Numbered from the stretch's first letter, positions 1 to 10,199 are shown. The stretch is DNA of 64,000 nucleotides from Acheta domesticus (GCA_031308135.1 JAHLJT010000631.1:220017584-220081583), one strand, 5' to 3'. The notes: generated from the sequence alone by a model not told the origin. Program-made: numbers and translations.

Positions 1-770
1 CCGCTAGTTGGTGAAAGAAGTGTAGCGAAATTTGCGTGGTCACACGGAAGAGCAGGCCTCACGGCCTGAGTCACGCCACGTAAAATAAGGCATCAATTCA
101 AAGAAAAAGGTAGTACTTACCCGATGGAAACTTTACGTCGCTTTCTCAAGAGTAGAAACCTTTTCTATTAATTTTGTGACTATCAAAGAAAGCGAAAACC
201 TAACTGTCAAGGAAGATTGAATAATTACTACAAATATTGTTTTTAAGGAAGTGTTATGAATTGTTACAAGATCATTTGTCTATAATACTAAAGATATCTT
301 TATTCAAAATTTGTTTTGAAACATCAATTTCCTTATTTCTATTTCATATTCTATAAATACATTATACATTATCTTTATTCATTCCTTAAACAAAAGAAAC
401 TTTCCTTCTTTATACGGAAATGGAAGGACAGGGACAAGGGAGAATTTCATATGCGAGAGTTCTCGCTCGGGTACGCTAGTGTGTTTTATTGCAGGAGTAA
501 TGATGCACCTCTTATAAATCAAAGTTGTTTCATCAAAATTCCATGTACGTGTATTTTGTACAAATTATTCGGTAAGCAACAGTCCATCGTAACTGTCTTA
601 CTGAACTATCTAAGGATTTCAGCTGCATGTGCGGTATTACCTTTCCGCACTATCTACTCTTTCAATATCCAGCGCACTAAGTTCAACAAGAAACCGAAAT
701 AGTAATGAAAGTATTGCGAGATGAAAATAAATTTTAAAATTACCGCCATAAGCCTGCGGTAGCGTCTCAC

Positions 771-1005
771 CTATGGACGCGCACCCGGCGTAGGTGTCGG
801 CGGAGATGCACTCGCCCACCGCCAGGATGAGTAAGGCCGCCGCTAGGGCAGCCGCGTGGCACATGAGCGCCTTGGCGTACACCGGCCGCCGGAGCTCTGG
901 CAACAGCGCGTACACCGCCAGGGTAGCCAGCAGCGCCGCCATGCCCACCAGGTACAGCACCACGTACAGGTAGTTCTTCCATGTCATAGGAGTCGGGCCT
1001 CGATT
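771..1005 (-). CDS. Methuselah-like GPCR exon A (TM1 to TM2/ECL1), copy 1
   Basis: This 235-bp exon encodes about 78 residues of a secretin-class seven-transmembrane receptor of the Methuselah type. The sequence shows a hydrophobic TM1, the Mth-typical VYALLPELRR intracellular turn, then ALMCHAAALAAALLIL (TM2) and a Cys in YAGC that should form the ECL1/TM3 disulfide side. The acceptor is GCCAG before 1005 and the donor is ATAG|GTGAG after 771, so the exon ends in phase 1. Mth receptors are plasma-membrane peptide receptors; the ligand cannot be inferred here. It differs from exon A at 36303-36537 by four bases, all synonymous. Matching downstream exons would lie left of the window and are not visible. 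The polypyrimidine tract is weak, so the exact 5' border is less certain than the donor. Confidence 0.78.
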
Positions 1006-1371
1006 CTGGCATGGCAAAATTTCATTAAAATGTAAATATGTCAATGATTAAAAATTAATTTTCAAAATAAAATCCATTTTATTGAATTGGGTAGAAATCA
1101 CATTCTTTTAAAATATAATCATATTAACGTAATTTATTGAAAAAGTAAATTAAAGATTGTTTCCTATTGTTAAGGTCTTTCTTAGCAGAAGCCAAATGGG
1201 TTCTCAAAATGTATTGGGTTCCCTCCATTATACATTAATTATCTACCGACAAAAGTGGAAGTATTAAAAGGAGAAATTGGAAGATCGACAGATAATGTCA
1301 TAAACTGAAGAAATCAAAATAGGAAGATTTTTTTCTAATTACAGACTAAGGGTATTTTTCTTCAAATAGAC
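1006..1371. other. Intron-like AT-rich DNA, no gene seen
   Basis: AT-rich sequence between exon A and the gag-like remnant, conserved in the duplicate at 36538-36901. I see no reading frame or RNA motif in it. Confidence 0.6.
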
Positions 1372-1911
1372 TTATATTAATTCTTGCAAGCTCTCTTTGA
1401 CCTCCGCGACCTGTGCCTTGACCTGCTGACGTAACTCTTTGCACCTATTTTCGACCTGCAGATTTATCGAACGTTGATGTTCTTTCATCTTTTCATCGAA
1501 AATTTTCGTCTGTTCGTCGATTTTGGCCGCTATTTGGTTGATCTGTTGCGATTGTTCCTCTCGTACCTCTTTCATCTCTTCTCTAACGCTTCTCATTTCT
1601 TCCCTAATCTGTCTTCCATGATTCGCGTCCTATGGTTTCGGCGAAATTTCCTAACAATGCCCTCATTAACACTGTCATTTGATCCCGGCTCTCCTCCTGT
1701 TGCGGTACTACCTCTGGCGTGGTTTCCGCCGACCCTGCTCCGCGGTTGGGGTACCTACTTCCTCTCCCTCTCCTGACTGCATTATTTCTATACTCCTTAA
1801 CAATTCACTTCTTTCCTCCCCCTCACTACGTTCCTCGCTCGGAATTTGGTTAACCTTCCTGTAATCTGTGCTTTCTGCCATTTTAACTGCCTCAGACTTT
1901 GTTATGCCCAC
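1372..1911 (-). pseudogene. Retroelement gag-like coiled-coil remnant, copy 1
   Basis: Minus-strand frames give an N-terminal Glu/Ser-rich stretch (1708-1911), a middle part in another frame, and a 74-residue C-terminal stretch (1372-1596) rich in Glu, Lys, Gln and Arg (starts MRSVREEMKEVREEQ) with heptad-like spacing. Charged coiled coils of this kind are common in Gag proteins of arthropod LTR retrotransposons; that family assignment is inference. The reading frame changes at least twice, so no intact protein is possible. It is duplicated at 36902-37441. It could instead be an unrelated coiled-coil protein fragment. Confidence 0.45.
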
Positions 1912-1950
1912 TTAATACAATTTACGACACTCAATACACTCGCTGCCGCA

Positions 1951-1958
1951 CTTGATAC
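1951..1958. repeat. 8-bp target site duplication CTTGATAC, left
   Basis: CTTGATAC directly precedes the CAGGGAC terminus and recurs exactly at 5307-5314 after the GTCCCTG terminus. An 8-bp duplication is the hallmark of hAT transposition. Confidence 0.92.
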
Positions 1959-2272
1959 CAGGGACTGAATACCGAAATAATAGCCGTAAAGGTATTTATA
2001 CCGGTATAGAAATACCTTTACTTCTATTATACCTTTATTCAAAATACCTTAAAAAATACCGGTATAAGACGTCAAATACCGGTATCTTTAGAGGTATTTT
2101 ACCTTTATTCGACGTCTATACCGGTAAAATACCTCTATTTAGAGGTATTTTACCGGTATTTTCTTATGAAAATACCGGTATTTTCTTATGAAAATACCGG
2201 TATTTTCATGAGAAAATACCGGTATTTCAGTATAATCATACAGGTTTCGGAGGGGAAACATTCTGATTTTTT

Positions 2273-2351
2273 ACGCTGAGATGACTCAGAGGAACAATTA
2301 TGAACTCCGCAGAGTTCCTCACCGGGGGTCCTAGGGTTCGAGTCTCAACGT
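2273..2351 (+). other. tRNA-like segment with A/B boxes inside hAT-like copy 1
   Basis: ACGCTGAG (2273-2280) can pair with CTCAACGT (2344-2351) as an acceptor-like stem with one mismatch. Between them are an A-box-like TGACTCAGAGG (2282-2292, one mismatch to TRGYNNANNNG) and a B-box-like GGTTCGAGTCT (2335-2345). The anticodon arm is degenerate, so this is a tRNA-derived relic or a pol III promoter, not a functional tRNA. Copy 2 matches the A-box consensus better; copy 3 lacks the segment. Confidence 0.55.
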
Positions 2352-2442
2352 TGGCATATTTTCGTCACCAGACATTCAACCTAGGTCGAGTTCTGTTGTT
2401 GGTTGAAAACGAATTATTATAATAGTCTGGGCACGCCAAGGC

Positions 2443-2850
2443 GTGTTTGGGGGAGCGAACGCGCGTGTGGGGACGCGAACGCGCGTTTGGGGGAGTGAAC
2501 GCGCGTTTGGGGAGCGAACGCGCGTTTGGGGAGCGAACGCGCGTTTGGGGAGCGAAAGCGCCTGTGGGGGCGCGAACGCGCGTGTGGGGCCACGAACGCG
2601 CGTGTGGGGCAGCAAACGCGCGGGTGGGGAGCGAACGCACGTGTGGGGCAGCAAACGCGCGTGTGGGGAGCGAACGCGCGTGTGGGGAGCGAACGCGCGT
2701 GTGGGGAGCGAAGCGCGTGTGGGGAGCGAACGCGCGTTTTGGGAGCGAACGCGCATGTGGGGAGCGAACGCGCGTTTGGCAGCGAACGCGCGTTTGAGGA
2801 GTGAACTCGCGTTTGGGGAGCGAACGCGCGTTTGCGGAGCGCGCGTGGTC
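2443..2850. repeat. 19-bp G-rich minisatellite, about 21 units
   Basis: Tandem units close to GGGGAGCGAACGCGCGTTT. The unit length is not a multiple of three and the unit has no stops, so several frames on both strands stay open and yield 19-residue repeat peptides (Arg/Val/Ser/Pro-rich on one strand, Gly/Trp/Arg/Glu-rich on the other). I regard these frames as non-coding. Confidence 0.9.
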
Positions 2851-3189
2851 GGGCCTGCGGCCACCGCTAGGATATGACCTTCGACATCTGTTGTGAAAGA
2901 ACGAAGGCGATAGAAATCTGACATCGGTTGATAAGACTTCATGCAACGTTCCTTGGCGCATTCCGATTCTCGGAATCAGTTTCCCTTTGTAAGAGATGCG
3001 AGAGCTGCGCCGTTTCTTAGGCAGTTTCCGGAGGTCAGACTTTCGACCCATGAGCGTCACCGGTTCGGCAGAGGATAACGCTCTCGACCTATTTACTCCA
3101 GGCTATTAATTTCTTTTCGCAGTGAGTAGAATTGAAATATGAGAGAAGGATGTTTGACCGTAAGCCCCAACAAACGCTTTGCCGAATGT

Positions 3190-3209
3190 GTACTGTGAGA
3201 GAGAGAGTA

Positions 3210-3260
<51 letters not shown>

Positions 3261-3300
3261 AAGAGAAAGAGAGAAAGAAATCGGAAGAGAACGAAAGTGA
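3190..3300. repeat. GT and GA microsatellite
   Basis: A (GT)n run followed by (GA)n and GA-rich sequence. It occurs at the same place in hAT-like copies 2 (38622-38690) and 3 (50515-50585) with different lengths. Confidence 0.9.
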
Positions 3301-3343
3301 GAAAGCGGAAGAAAGAGCGTGTGTATATAGCGCGTGAGTGTAT

Positions 3344-4703
3344 TGTGATGCAACCACCCACGTCTGATGCAGATTCTTTGGAACGGAATCGGAAGGGGGT
3401 CACACCACAGAATGGAAGCGCCGACACACTGATGGTATGACGGTCATTTCCGTTGTAGCAGGTGGAGACATGCGCTAAATTTATTTAAAAGGGGCGCCAA
3501 GCGCACGCCCACTTACCTGCGATTTTGCTGCCGGCGTTGAGCGTCTCAGGGGTGAGTGCCCTGGGTCGAGGGATTGCAATGGTTTCTTTGTTTTGAAATA
3601 ATAAACACTTGACTCAGAATTTAGTCTTTTTCACCCGTCCAAAATGGCGGGGACACATTTATTATGAAAACTGTTCTTGCAAACACTGAATTACTGTTTT
3701 TGGCTATCAAATAAGTGATGATGATGAAGATGACTTACAAGTTGATGATGGCGTAATGGCTACGTCACCGCGACGGGATTGCTCACCGATCGATGGACTG
3801 ATGCGGCAGGACCCACAGGAGCGCCGCTGGAGCGTTGTAACGCCAGCCTTACAACTGTCCCTCGTGATGAAGGCGCCGGCGCTCGGGATGTCAGCGGTGA
3901 ATGTCAGCGCAGCAATTACGTAGCGCTGGCGCGCGTCTCAGGCCGTCACACGATCACCTGGACCGCGTATGATGTTGGAAGCCAAAATCTGGCTGTTTGG
4001 AATAAATTCCGCGGTTGGACGAAGGCCGGACAGGTCTCGTGCTGGTCGGCTCAATGTTCGCCTCTCACCAATCGCTATTGTCGTCTTTTTACCGTTGCTC
4101 TCACTAATCTCTAAAAACCGATGTTCGGCCGCTCTCTAACTGTAACTTTTAAGTTGTTGAAGATTTCGACTGTCCTATGCTATTCCTGCTCGACCACCCT
4201 CTCTCGTGTTTTTCGCCCTCTAAAGTTTGAGCTTCTCGCTGTGTTTCTCCCCCCTTCTTTCTCTCGCACCATGCAAGGGTTATCACGTGCTTCCTGCCCT
4301 AGCACTCTCATAGGTCGGTTTGTAGAGTTCCAGAATTTTCTATGTTTTTTTGTGAGCTGATTGGATAAATGATCTCTTCCTTTCGCGGCCATTGGATGTC
4401 TTTTGTTTAGCACAGAGAAGTGTGCACATGGTTCTTTTGTCGCGGCATTTGATATGTTTATAGGACTTAAGGGATTATCTTGCTGCGTGCTAGCGCCAAG
4501 ACCCTAACGCAGTTGTTCCAGAAGTCAATCATTCTGTAGTATGGACAAAAGGGGGTTAAGTTTATGGTGGAGGGTTTCGGGGGGCTTACGCAGCTGTGCG
4601 GAACTGATTCAAGCGGCGCGAGGGACGCGTTGTCCTTGCGAGCTTCTTGTTAATGTGGCGTGACGCTGGGGTGGCGAGTGCGATGTTCAAACGACACATC
4701 GCA
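3344..4703. mobile_element. Solo-LTR-like insertion (1360 bp) with 4-bp TSD
   Basis: This block is absent from duplicate copy 2, which fixes its borders. It starts TGTGATG and ends CATCGCA (imperfect TG..CA inverted ends) and is flanked by GTAT at 3340-3343 and 4704-4707. It contains AATAAA near 3598 followed by a T-rich stretch, as in an R/U5 region. TG..CA ends with a 4-bp duplication fit a Gypsy-type LTR; no internal coding domain is seen, so a solo LTR is the simplest reading. It inserted after the duplication, unless copy 2 lost it precisely. Confidence 0.78.
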
Positions 4704-4764
4704 GTATAGAGCGTGAGTGTATAGCGCATGAGAGTGTCGCGCGTATGATTGGTGCAAGCGTGTG

Positions 4765-5050
4765 TTAGGCGCGCGCGTTTGTTCGCTTGCGCGTTTGTTC
4801 GGCGCGCGCGTTTGTTCGGCGCACGCGTTTGTTCGGCGCGCGCGTCTGTTCGGCGCGCGCGTCTGTTCGGCGCGCGCGTTTGTTCGGCGCGCGCGTTTGT
4901 TAAGGGCGCGCGCGTTTGTTGGGCGCGCGAGTTTGTTCGGCGCGTGCGTTCGTGGGCGTGCGCGTGTTTGGCGCGCGCATGTGTTTGGGGCGCGTGCGCA
5001 TGTGTGGGCGCTCGCGTGCGTTTGGCGCGCGCGTGTGGTTAGCGCGCGCG
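4765..5050. repeat. 17-bp CpG-rich minisatellite
   Basis: Tandem units close to GTTCGGCGCGCGCGTTT (17 bp), degenerating towards the right into GTGTGG-containing variants. All frames lack stops, giving 17-residue peptide repeats of the type ARLFGARVCSARAFVR. I treat these as non-coding. Confidence 0.9.
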
Positions 5051-5306
5051 TGGGTTTGCCGCGAGCGCGTGTGTAGCACAAACGCCGTACGCGTGTTTGT
5101 GGCGCGTGTGTGGGGCACGCGGCAGTATTTCCATTGAAAATACCGGTATAATACCGGTATAACCTTTATGGACGTCCATACCGGTATAGACGTCCTATAA
5201 AGGAATATTACCGGTATAAAAGAATAAAGGTATTTTATACCGGTATGAAAAAATACCGGTATTTTACCGGTATTTTTACCGGTATTCAATACCTTTTCGG
5301 TCCCTG

Positions 5307-5314
5307 CTTGATAC
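5307..5314. repeat. 8-bp target site duplication CTTGATAC, right
   Basis: Exact match to 1951-1958. Confidence 0.92.
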
Positions 5315-6667
5315 ACTTTACAACACAGTACAAGAAATAAACCCTTCTCCGGAAAGAAATACACGCCCACAATAACACTGGCACTGTACAGTCATTTTCA
5401 AAGTATATTGAAAGTCCATGTGTTTTAAAGGCGGGAAAATGGTTTTTATTTTTTAACTGCAGCCCAGCAATCAAAAAAATCTGAAAAAAATACACAACAA
5501 TTTGTGTTTTACGAGAAACCTTTGATATTTTTTTCGAGCCTGTTCCAGGCTTCTAAGACAGTAAAAAATATTAAATGATATTTTTTTCAAAAATATTTTT
5601 TTCAAAAATATTTTTTTGTGTTTGAATTTGGGCCTGAGAAAAAATTAAAAAATGTTTTTCTAATAGTCCAAGTTGTATTCTTATTTATCATATTTTTTTC
5701 AGTCTGATAAAATAGTGTTAAGTTGTCGAAAAAAATTGAAAAAAAACACGTTTTTGCCGTATAGGGGTGTGGGTGGTAGGACGGAGGCTAAGAAACCTTT
5801 CAAAAATATTATTTTTATTTTAGAATTATAGTGTAACCACTCATATGTAATTTGGTTGAGGGGAACTTTTTACCATCTTATCGGGGGGGACCCTTTCTGT
5901 AATGATATTTATGTGCCAAAAAAATACAACAAATCTCCCAAGAAATTTTATTGGTGGTTATAGAATTTAATTTTCAAAGCTAGGGTAAAAAATTAATAAA
6001 CAATTTTGGAAGTATTTTTGAGAAAATCTTGTTTTTAAAATACTAAGCAAAAGTATACGATAACTAATAGTATTCTGAAAAATTGTACATGATCTCATTT
6101 AAAGATCTAATTTTTCACGAATATATTTCATTCAGAAAAAATCGGACAAATGCCACCTTTATACGCGTACTTTATTCTAGTCTTATAACAAATTTAAAGA
6201 AAAAAATTGGAGCCGTTTTTGTGAAAATTTTGAAAATGTCCAGAGAGGTTTCATTTAAAGTACCCTCAACTTTTCAAGAAAGTTTTTCAAAATCGAGATG
6301 CCATGAGCGGACGCAGATCGACAAGGGAATATCCAATTTGGAAGAAATCGCACGTATGGTTACGCGCTAGTGTTGTTCACAGACCGCCAGACGGACAGAC
6401 GGACGAACGTTTTGAAAAGACCCATTTTTTGGTATCAGGGGATCCCAAAACATGTATTTCCGTTGAGATCTGGAAATCTATTTTCCGCAGCAATACATAA
6501 CTTTTCCTATACTAGGTATATTACTCCGTATATACGTACGCATAGGGGAAACAAAAAAAAGATTTGATTCCCCTAGATTAATTGTCGCACAACATTTGAC
6601 CTCTATATTAAACCCTCCTAAATTAAACCCTGACTGTGCTACGTCACCGCACAATTTAATTGATTTT
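5315..6667. repeat. AT-rich family A DNA (reverse), duplicated flank
   Basis: Homopolymer-rich sequence shared with 39276-40640. From about 6000 it is family A in reverse orientation: a conserved stretch at 6200-6370, GACGGACAGACGG microsatellite at 6385-6412, and a hairpin (6498-6552) with the CGTATATACGTACG core. The spacer to about 6660 separates it from a forward copy. No gene is seen. Confidence 0.65.
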
Positions 6668-6925
6668 TAGTTTCCCGTATCCGTACGTATACATGGAGTG
6701 ATATCCGTAGTATAGGGAAAGTTATGTAATGCTGCGCGAAAAAATGGTCAATTTTCGGCGGAAAAAAATTAATTCCCGCGCCGTGAAAATGAAAAAGTGG
6801 ATAAAACCAGTTGCAAATTCAAAAAAACAAATCCCCTAACACGTGATGTAGCCAGAAACCCTGTTTTGTGGGTCCTTGATACCCAAAAACAAATTGAAAG
6901 AAAAATGTCCGTCTGTCCGTCCGTC
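6668..6925. repeat. Family A repeat, forward 5' part
   Basis: Starts with a TTTCCCGTATCCGTACGTAT / TATAGGGAAA hairpin, then TTATGTAATGCTGCGCG, a conserved AT-rich body and a GTCCGTCTGTCCGTCC microsatellite. The same start is found at about 18895, 40645 and 56945. The rest is replaced by satellite DNA from about 7085. Confidence 0.7.
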
Positions 6926-7084
6926 AGCCATCTAAAGCTAGCAGCGCCCAGAAACCAATCTCAACCAAACTATATCCAAAATTTTAAGCTAATTTTAGGC
7001 TAATTAAATGCTCTATTCCCGAATTTTAGGCTCCTCTGGATTTCCGAAAATCGTGGGCGCTGCTAGCTTTAGACTAAAGCTAGC

Positions 7085-8045
7085 AGCGCCCACCCAGAAT
7101 CTATCTCAAAATCAATTGTAAAATCTGAAACCCATCCCAAAATTTAAGAATAATATTAGGCTCTTGGAAAAAAAATCATCCCCGCCTTCAAATTTCAAAA
7201 ATCAGGGCTGTAAAAAGCGAAACAATTAACATTGGTTCTTACGGGTGAAATACCACCAAAATCAAGAAACCTTAGGAAAAATCTGAAATCCCTCCCAAAA
7301 CTTAAGAATAATTTTAGGCTCTTGGAAAAAAATCATCCCCGCCTTCAAATTCCAAAAATCAGGGCTGTACAAAGCGACACAATTAACATTGGTTCTTACG
7401 GGTGAAATAACACCAAAATCAAAAAACCTTATGAAAAATTCGAAACCCCTCCCAAAAGTTGAGAATAATTTTAGGCTCTTGGAAAAAAATCATCCTCGCC
7501 TTCAAATTCCAAAAATCAGGGCTGTACAAAGCGAAACAATTAACATTGGTTCTTACGGGTGAAATAACACCAAAATCAAAAAACCTTATGAAAAATTCGA
7601 AACCGCTCCCAAAAGTTAAGAATAATTTTAGGCTCTTGGAAAAAAATTATCTCCGCCTTCAAATTCCAAAAATCAGGGCTGTACAAAGCGAAACAATTAA
7701 CATTGGTTCTAACGGGTGAAATAACACCAAAATCAAAAAACCTTAGAAAATCTGAACCCCGCCCCAAAAGTTAAGAATAATTTTAGGCTCTTGGAAAAAA
7801 ATCATCCCCGCCTTCAAATTCCGAAAATCAGGGCTGTACAGAGCGAAACATTTAACATACGTTCTTACGGGTGAATAAACACCAAAATCAAAAAACCTTA
7901 GGAAAAATCGGAAACGCCTCCCAAATGTTAAGAATAATTTTAGGTTCTTAGAAAAAGATGATCCCCGCCTTCAAATTCCAAAATTCAGGGCTGTACAAAG
8001 CGAAACAATTAACATTGGTTCTTACGAGCGAATAAACACCACTCA
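7085..8045. repeat. 157-bp satellite, about 6 units
   Basis: The marker ACATTGGTTCTTACGGGTG recurs with its ATTGG at 7231, 7388, 7545 and 7702, and variants follow near 7858 and 8014: a period of 156-157 bp. Units share TTTTAGGCTCTTGGAAAAAA and CCGCCTTCAAATTCC. Small reading frames inside are repeat shadows. The array lies between oppositely oriented family A fragments. Confidence 0.92.
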
Positions 8046-8590
8046 CTATGAAAGAACTCACTATGAAGAAAAAAATATATTTGAAGGAAAAATCTCCGTC
8101 TGCAATTTTGTAGTTGGAGGAAGACGTTGAATAAAATTCAGAATTTTGCAATTTTCGAAAATTTAGATTTTACCATGAACATCGTACCTATGTCACCATA
8201 ATAAGTGCATTTTACTCCGTTCTTACAAGAAATGTAAAGAAAAATTTGGAGCAGTTTTTTAGAAAAGTTTAAAAACATCCAGAGAGCTTCATGTAAAGTA
8301 CCCCAAAATTTTATAGAATCTTTTTCCAAATCTCAAAGCTTTCACTCAAACCAGATCGTGCGGGGAATATCCATTTTGGAAGAAATCGTACGTATGGTTT
8401 AGGTGCTAGCAGTGTTGACGGACGGACGGGGACGGACAGATGGACATTTTCCTTTCAGTTGGTTTTTGGGAATCAAGGACCAATAAAAAACGGGTTCTGG
8501 ATACACCAGGTGTTAAGGGATTATTTTTCTTAATTTAGTAACTGGATTTATCCACTTTTTCGTCATCACGACCAGACAACTAATGCTTTG
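8046..8590. repeat. Family A repeat, reverse fragment
   Basis: Reverse orientation of the family A 5' half: GGACGGACGG microsatellite at 8420-8440, then TTTATCCACTTTTTCG. It matches the reverse complement of 40780-41300. Confidence 0.6.
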
Positions 8591-9186
8591 CTATATTACT
8601 CTGTATTTAAGTAGCGTTTATTGTCGACAGAACAATTTTTATACATGGTGGTAGTTTTGCACTACATAGCATGTATATATTGGATGGTTGGAGAGTTCAA
8701 GATTGGTTTGACCTTTCTTGCGTTATTTATAATAGTCTGAGGATTTTCCTCTCTTGTGTAACTGACGCACCTCTTTTGTTTTATTTACACTATCATTACT
8801 TCAACAACCTACATCTAATTACAATTACTTCATAAGCGACTCTGTCGCGTCCTTATTGCTTTTATCTTCGAAATTCTCTTATCCTGAAATGACCTGACAC
8901 TAAGCACAGGTGTCACTGTCACGTCCTTGTTGTACACTGATTACTACACTATTTACATTTTAACTGCTCCATCACTGCACCATCTTCTTTGACAGGTTGT
9001 AGGGGCATCGAGGGGCTCCGGGTGGTGGCGCGGGAGTTTTTAGGTGCGGATTGGCCTCCGCCAGACGATGCCCGCGGCCGAGGCGGTCCCCGCCGGGCAC
9101 AGTTTTATTTATTTACACACACGGCGGTATTCGGCAGGGACCAGGTCTGGACGGTGTGCTTGTAATAGCAGGCGCCACTACGTCGG
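8591..9186. other. No gene recognised
   Basis: Mixed-composition DNA; the GC-rich patch at 9000-9100 has short open frames without recognisable protein similarity. Confidence 0.4.
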
Positions 9187-9840
9187 TAAAGCTAGCACCC
9201 CCACTTTCTCAAAACTCGAAAATGCTTGCGCCATAATTTTGGGCTAATTTCAGCCCCCTTCCAAAAATTTTGGGCTACCTCCCAACACCTTGAAATTACG
9301 ATTTCAAATTTTGGCCGGTAAAGCTAGCACCCCCACTTACTTAAAATTCAAATTTTTTGCATGGTCAAAACAAGTGAATTATGGGCTTCTGGGGGCCACT
9401 TTTCAAAATTTCGAAACACATCCCTAAATACGAAAACAAAAAAATCAAAACCACCCTAATTCTCAAATTTCAAAATTTCTCCCACCATAAGTTTGGGATA
9501 TTTTTGGGCTCTTCAGTGACACCAGAAACATTATTTTGGTACCCTACAATCTCCGAAATTAAGGTTAAAAATTGTGGTTGTTAATTTAACACCCACCCGT
9601 ACTGAAAATTCGAAAATATTTGCGTGGTCGTAAACGTGGGAAATTTTTGTTCCTTTTCAAAATTTCGAAACTCACCCCTACGTACGATAACAAATATTTA
9701 AAACCATCCCAATAGCAACTCAACTCACAAAATCTTGGGCCATAATTTTGGGTTCTTTAGTGTCATCAAAAAACACCCCCGAAATCAACTTAGGCAAAAA
9801 CGAGGTTGGAGAAGCTAGAATCTCACTATCTCAAAACTAG
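9187..9840. repeat. AT-rich degenerate repeat with GCTAGCACCCCCACTT
   Basis: TAAAGCTAGCACCCCCACTT occurs near 9187 and again near 9318 (~130 bp apart), and diverged relatives of the phrase continue to about 9840. A decayed tandem repeat; no gene. Confidence 0.5.
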
Positions 9841-10199
9841 GAAATCCAGAGAAACTTCACACATATTCTGGGAGAATTATACCGTACACGTGTATTTCCA
9901 ACATTAAAAAAGAAAAAATGTATTTGTTGAGAGTTTTACCATTTATTCGGACAGGATCAGTATCAAGCCTTGAAATAATTACTTTAATTCATTCCTATGT
10001 AAATATCCAATATGGACTTATTAAATATTTCATACAAGAAAAATTCTCTCCAAAAAGCAGCGACGAATTAAAAGACAAAATAGTTATTTAACTATACATC
10101 TACAATTCTAAAATCACAATCAATAATAGAGAAATCCCAAAATGGGAAAAGAATAATGCCTAGTATAAAAGGCAAACTACATTTTTTCTCAATCTTTCA

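Larger units (their letters stand above)
1959..5306. mobile_element. hAT-like non-autonomous element with minisatellites, copy 1
   Basis: The termini are CAGGGACTGAATACCG and the inverse of CAGGGACCGAAAAGG, flanked by a perfect 8-bp duplication. The interior contains, in order: about eight ACCGGT palindromes (about 2005-2225), a tRNA-like segment (2273-2351), a 19-bp G-rich minisatellite (2443-2850), a unique stretch, GT/GA microsatellites (3190-3300), a 17-bp CpG-rich minisatellite (4765-5050), and about eight more ACCGGT palindromes (5138-5285). No transposase is present. Clustered subterminal repeats are a known hAT feature, as transposase binding sites. A 1360-bp LTR-like element is nested at 3344-4703; without it and one TSD copy the element is about 1984 bp. 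Copies 2 and 3 are at 37489 and 48669. Confidence 0.88.
1..6925. repeat. Segmental duplication, copy 1 (partner 35533-40905)
   Basis: The first ~6.9 kb aligns in direct orientation, with a few percent differences and indels, to 35533-40905. The copies share Mth exon A, the gag-like coiled-coil remnant, the hAT-like element with the same TSD, and the AT-rich flank up to a GTCC/GTCT microsatellite, where they diverge (about 6925 and 40905). Copy 1 is longer mainly because of a 1360-bp LTR-like insertion at 3344-4703 and longer minisatellites. Its left border is outside the window. The shared hAT TSD shows that the hAT insertion preceded the duplication. Positions 1-770 hold only AT-rich intron-like sequence. 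Confidence 0.93.

Noticed and set aside
2443..2850. CRISPR-like array (regular repeats)
   Set aside because: Units are contiguous without spacers and the DNA is eukaryotic; it is a minisatellite.
2443..2850. Strong G-quadruplex array
   Set aside because: Each 19-bp unit has a single GGGG run with long CpG-containing loops; possible but not convincing without measurement.
3089..3427. Small Ser/Leu/Thr-His-rich protein with HTHTHT repeats
   Set aside because: It is a translation of the GT/GA microsatellite.
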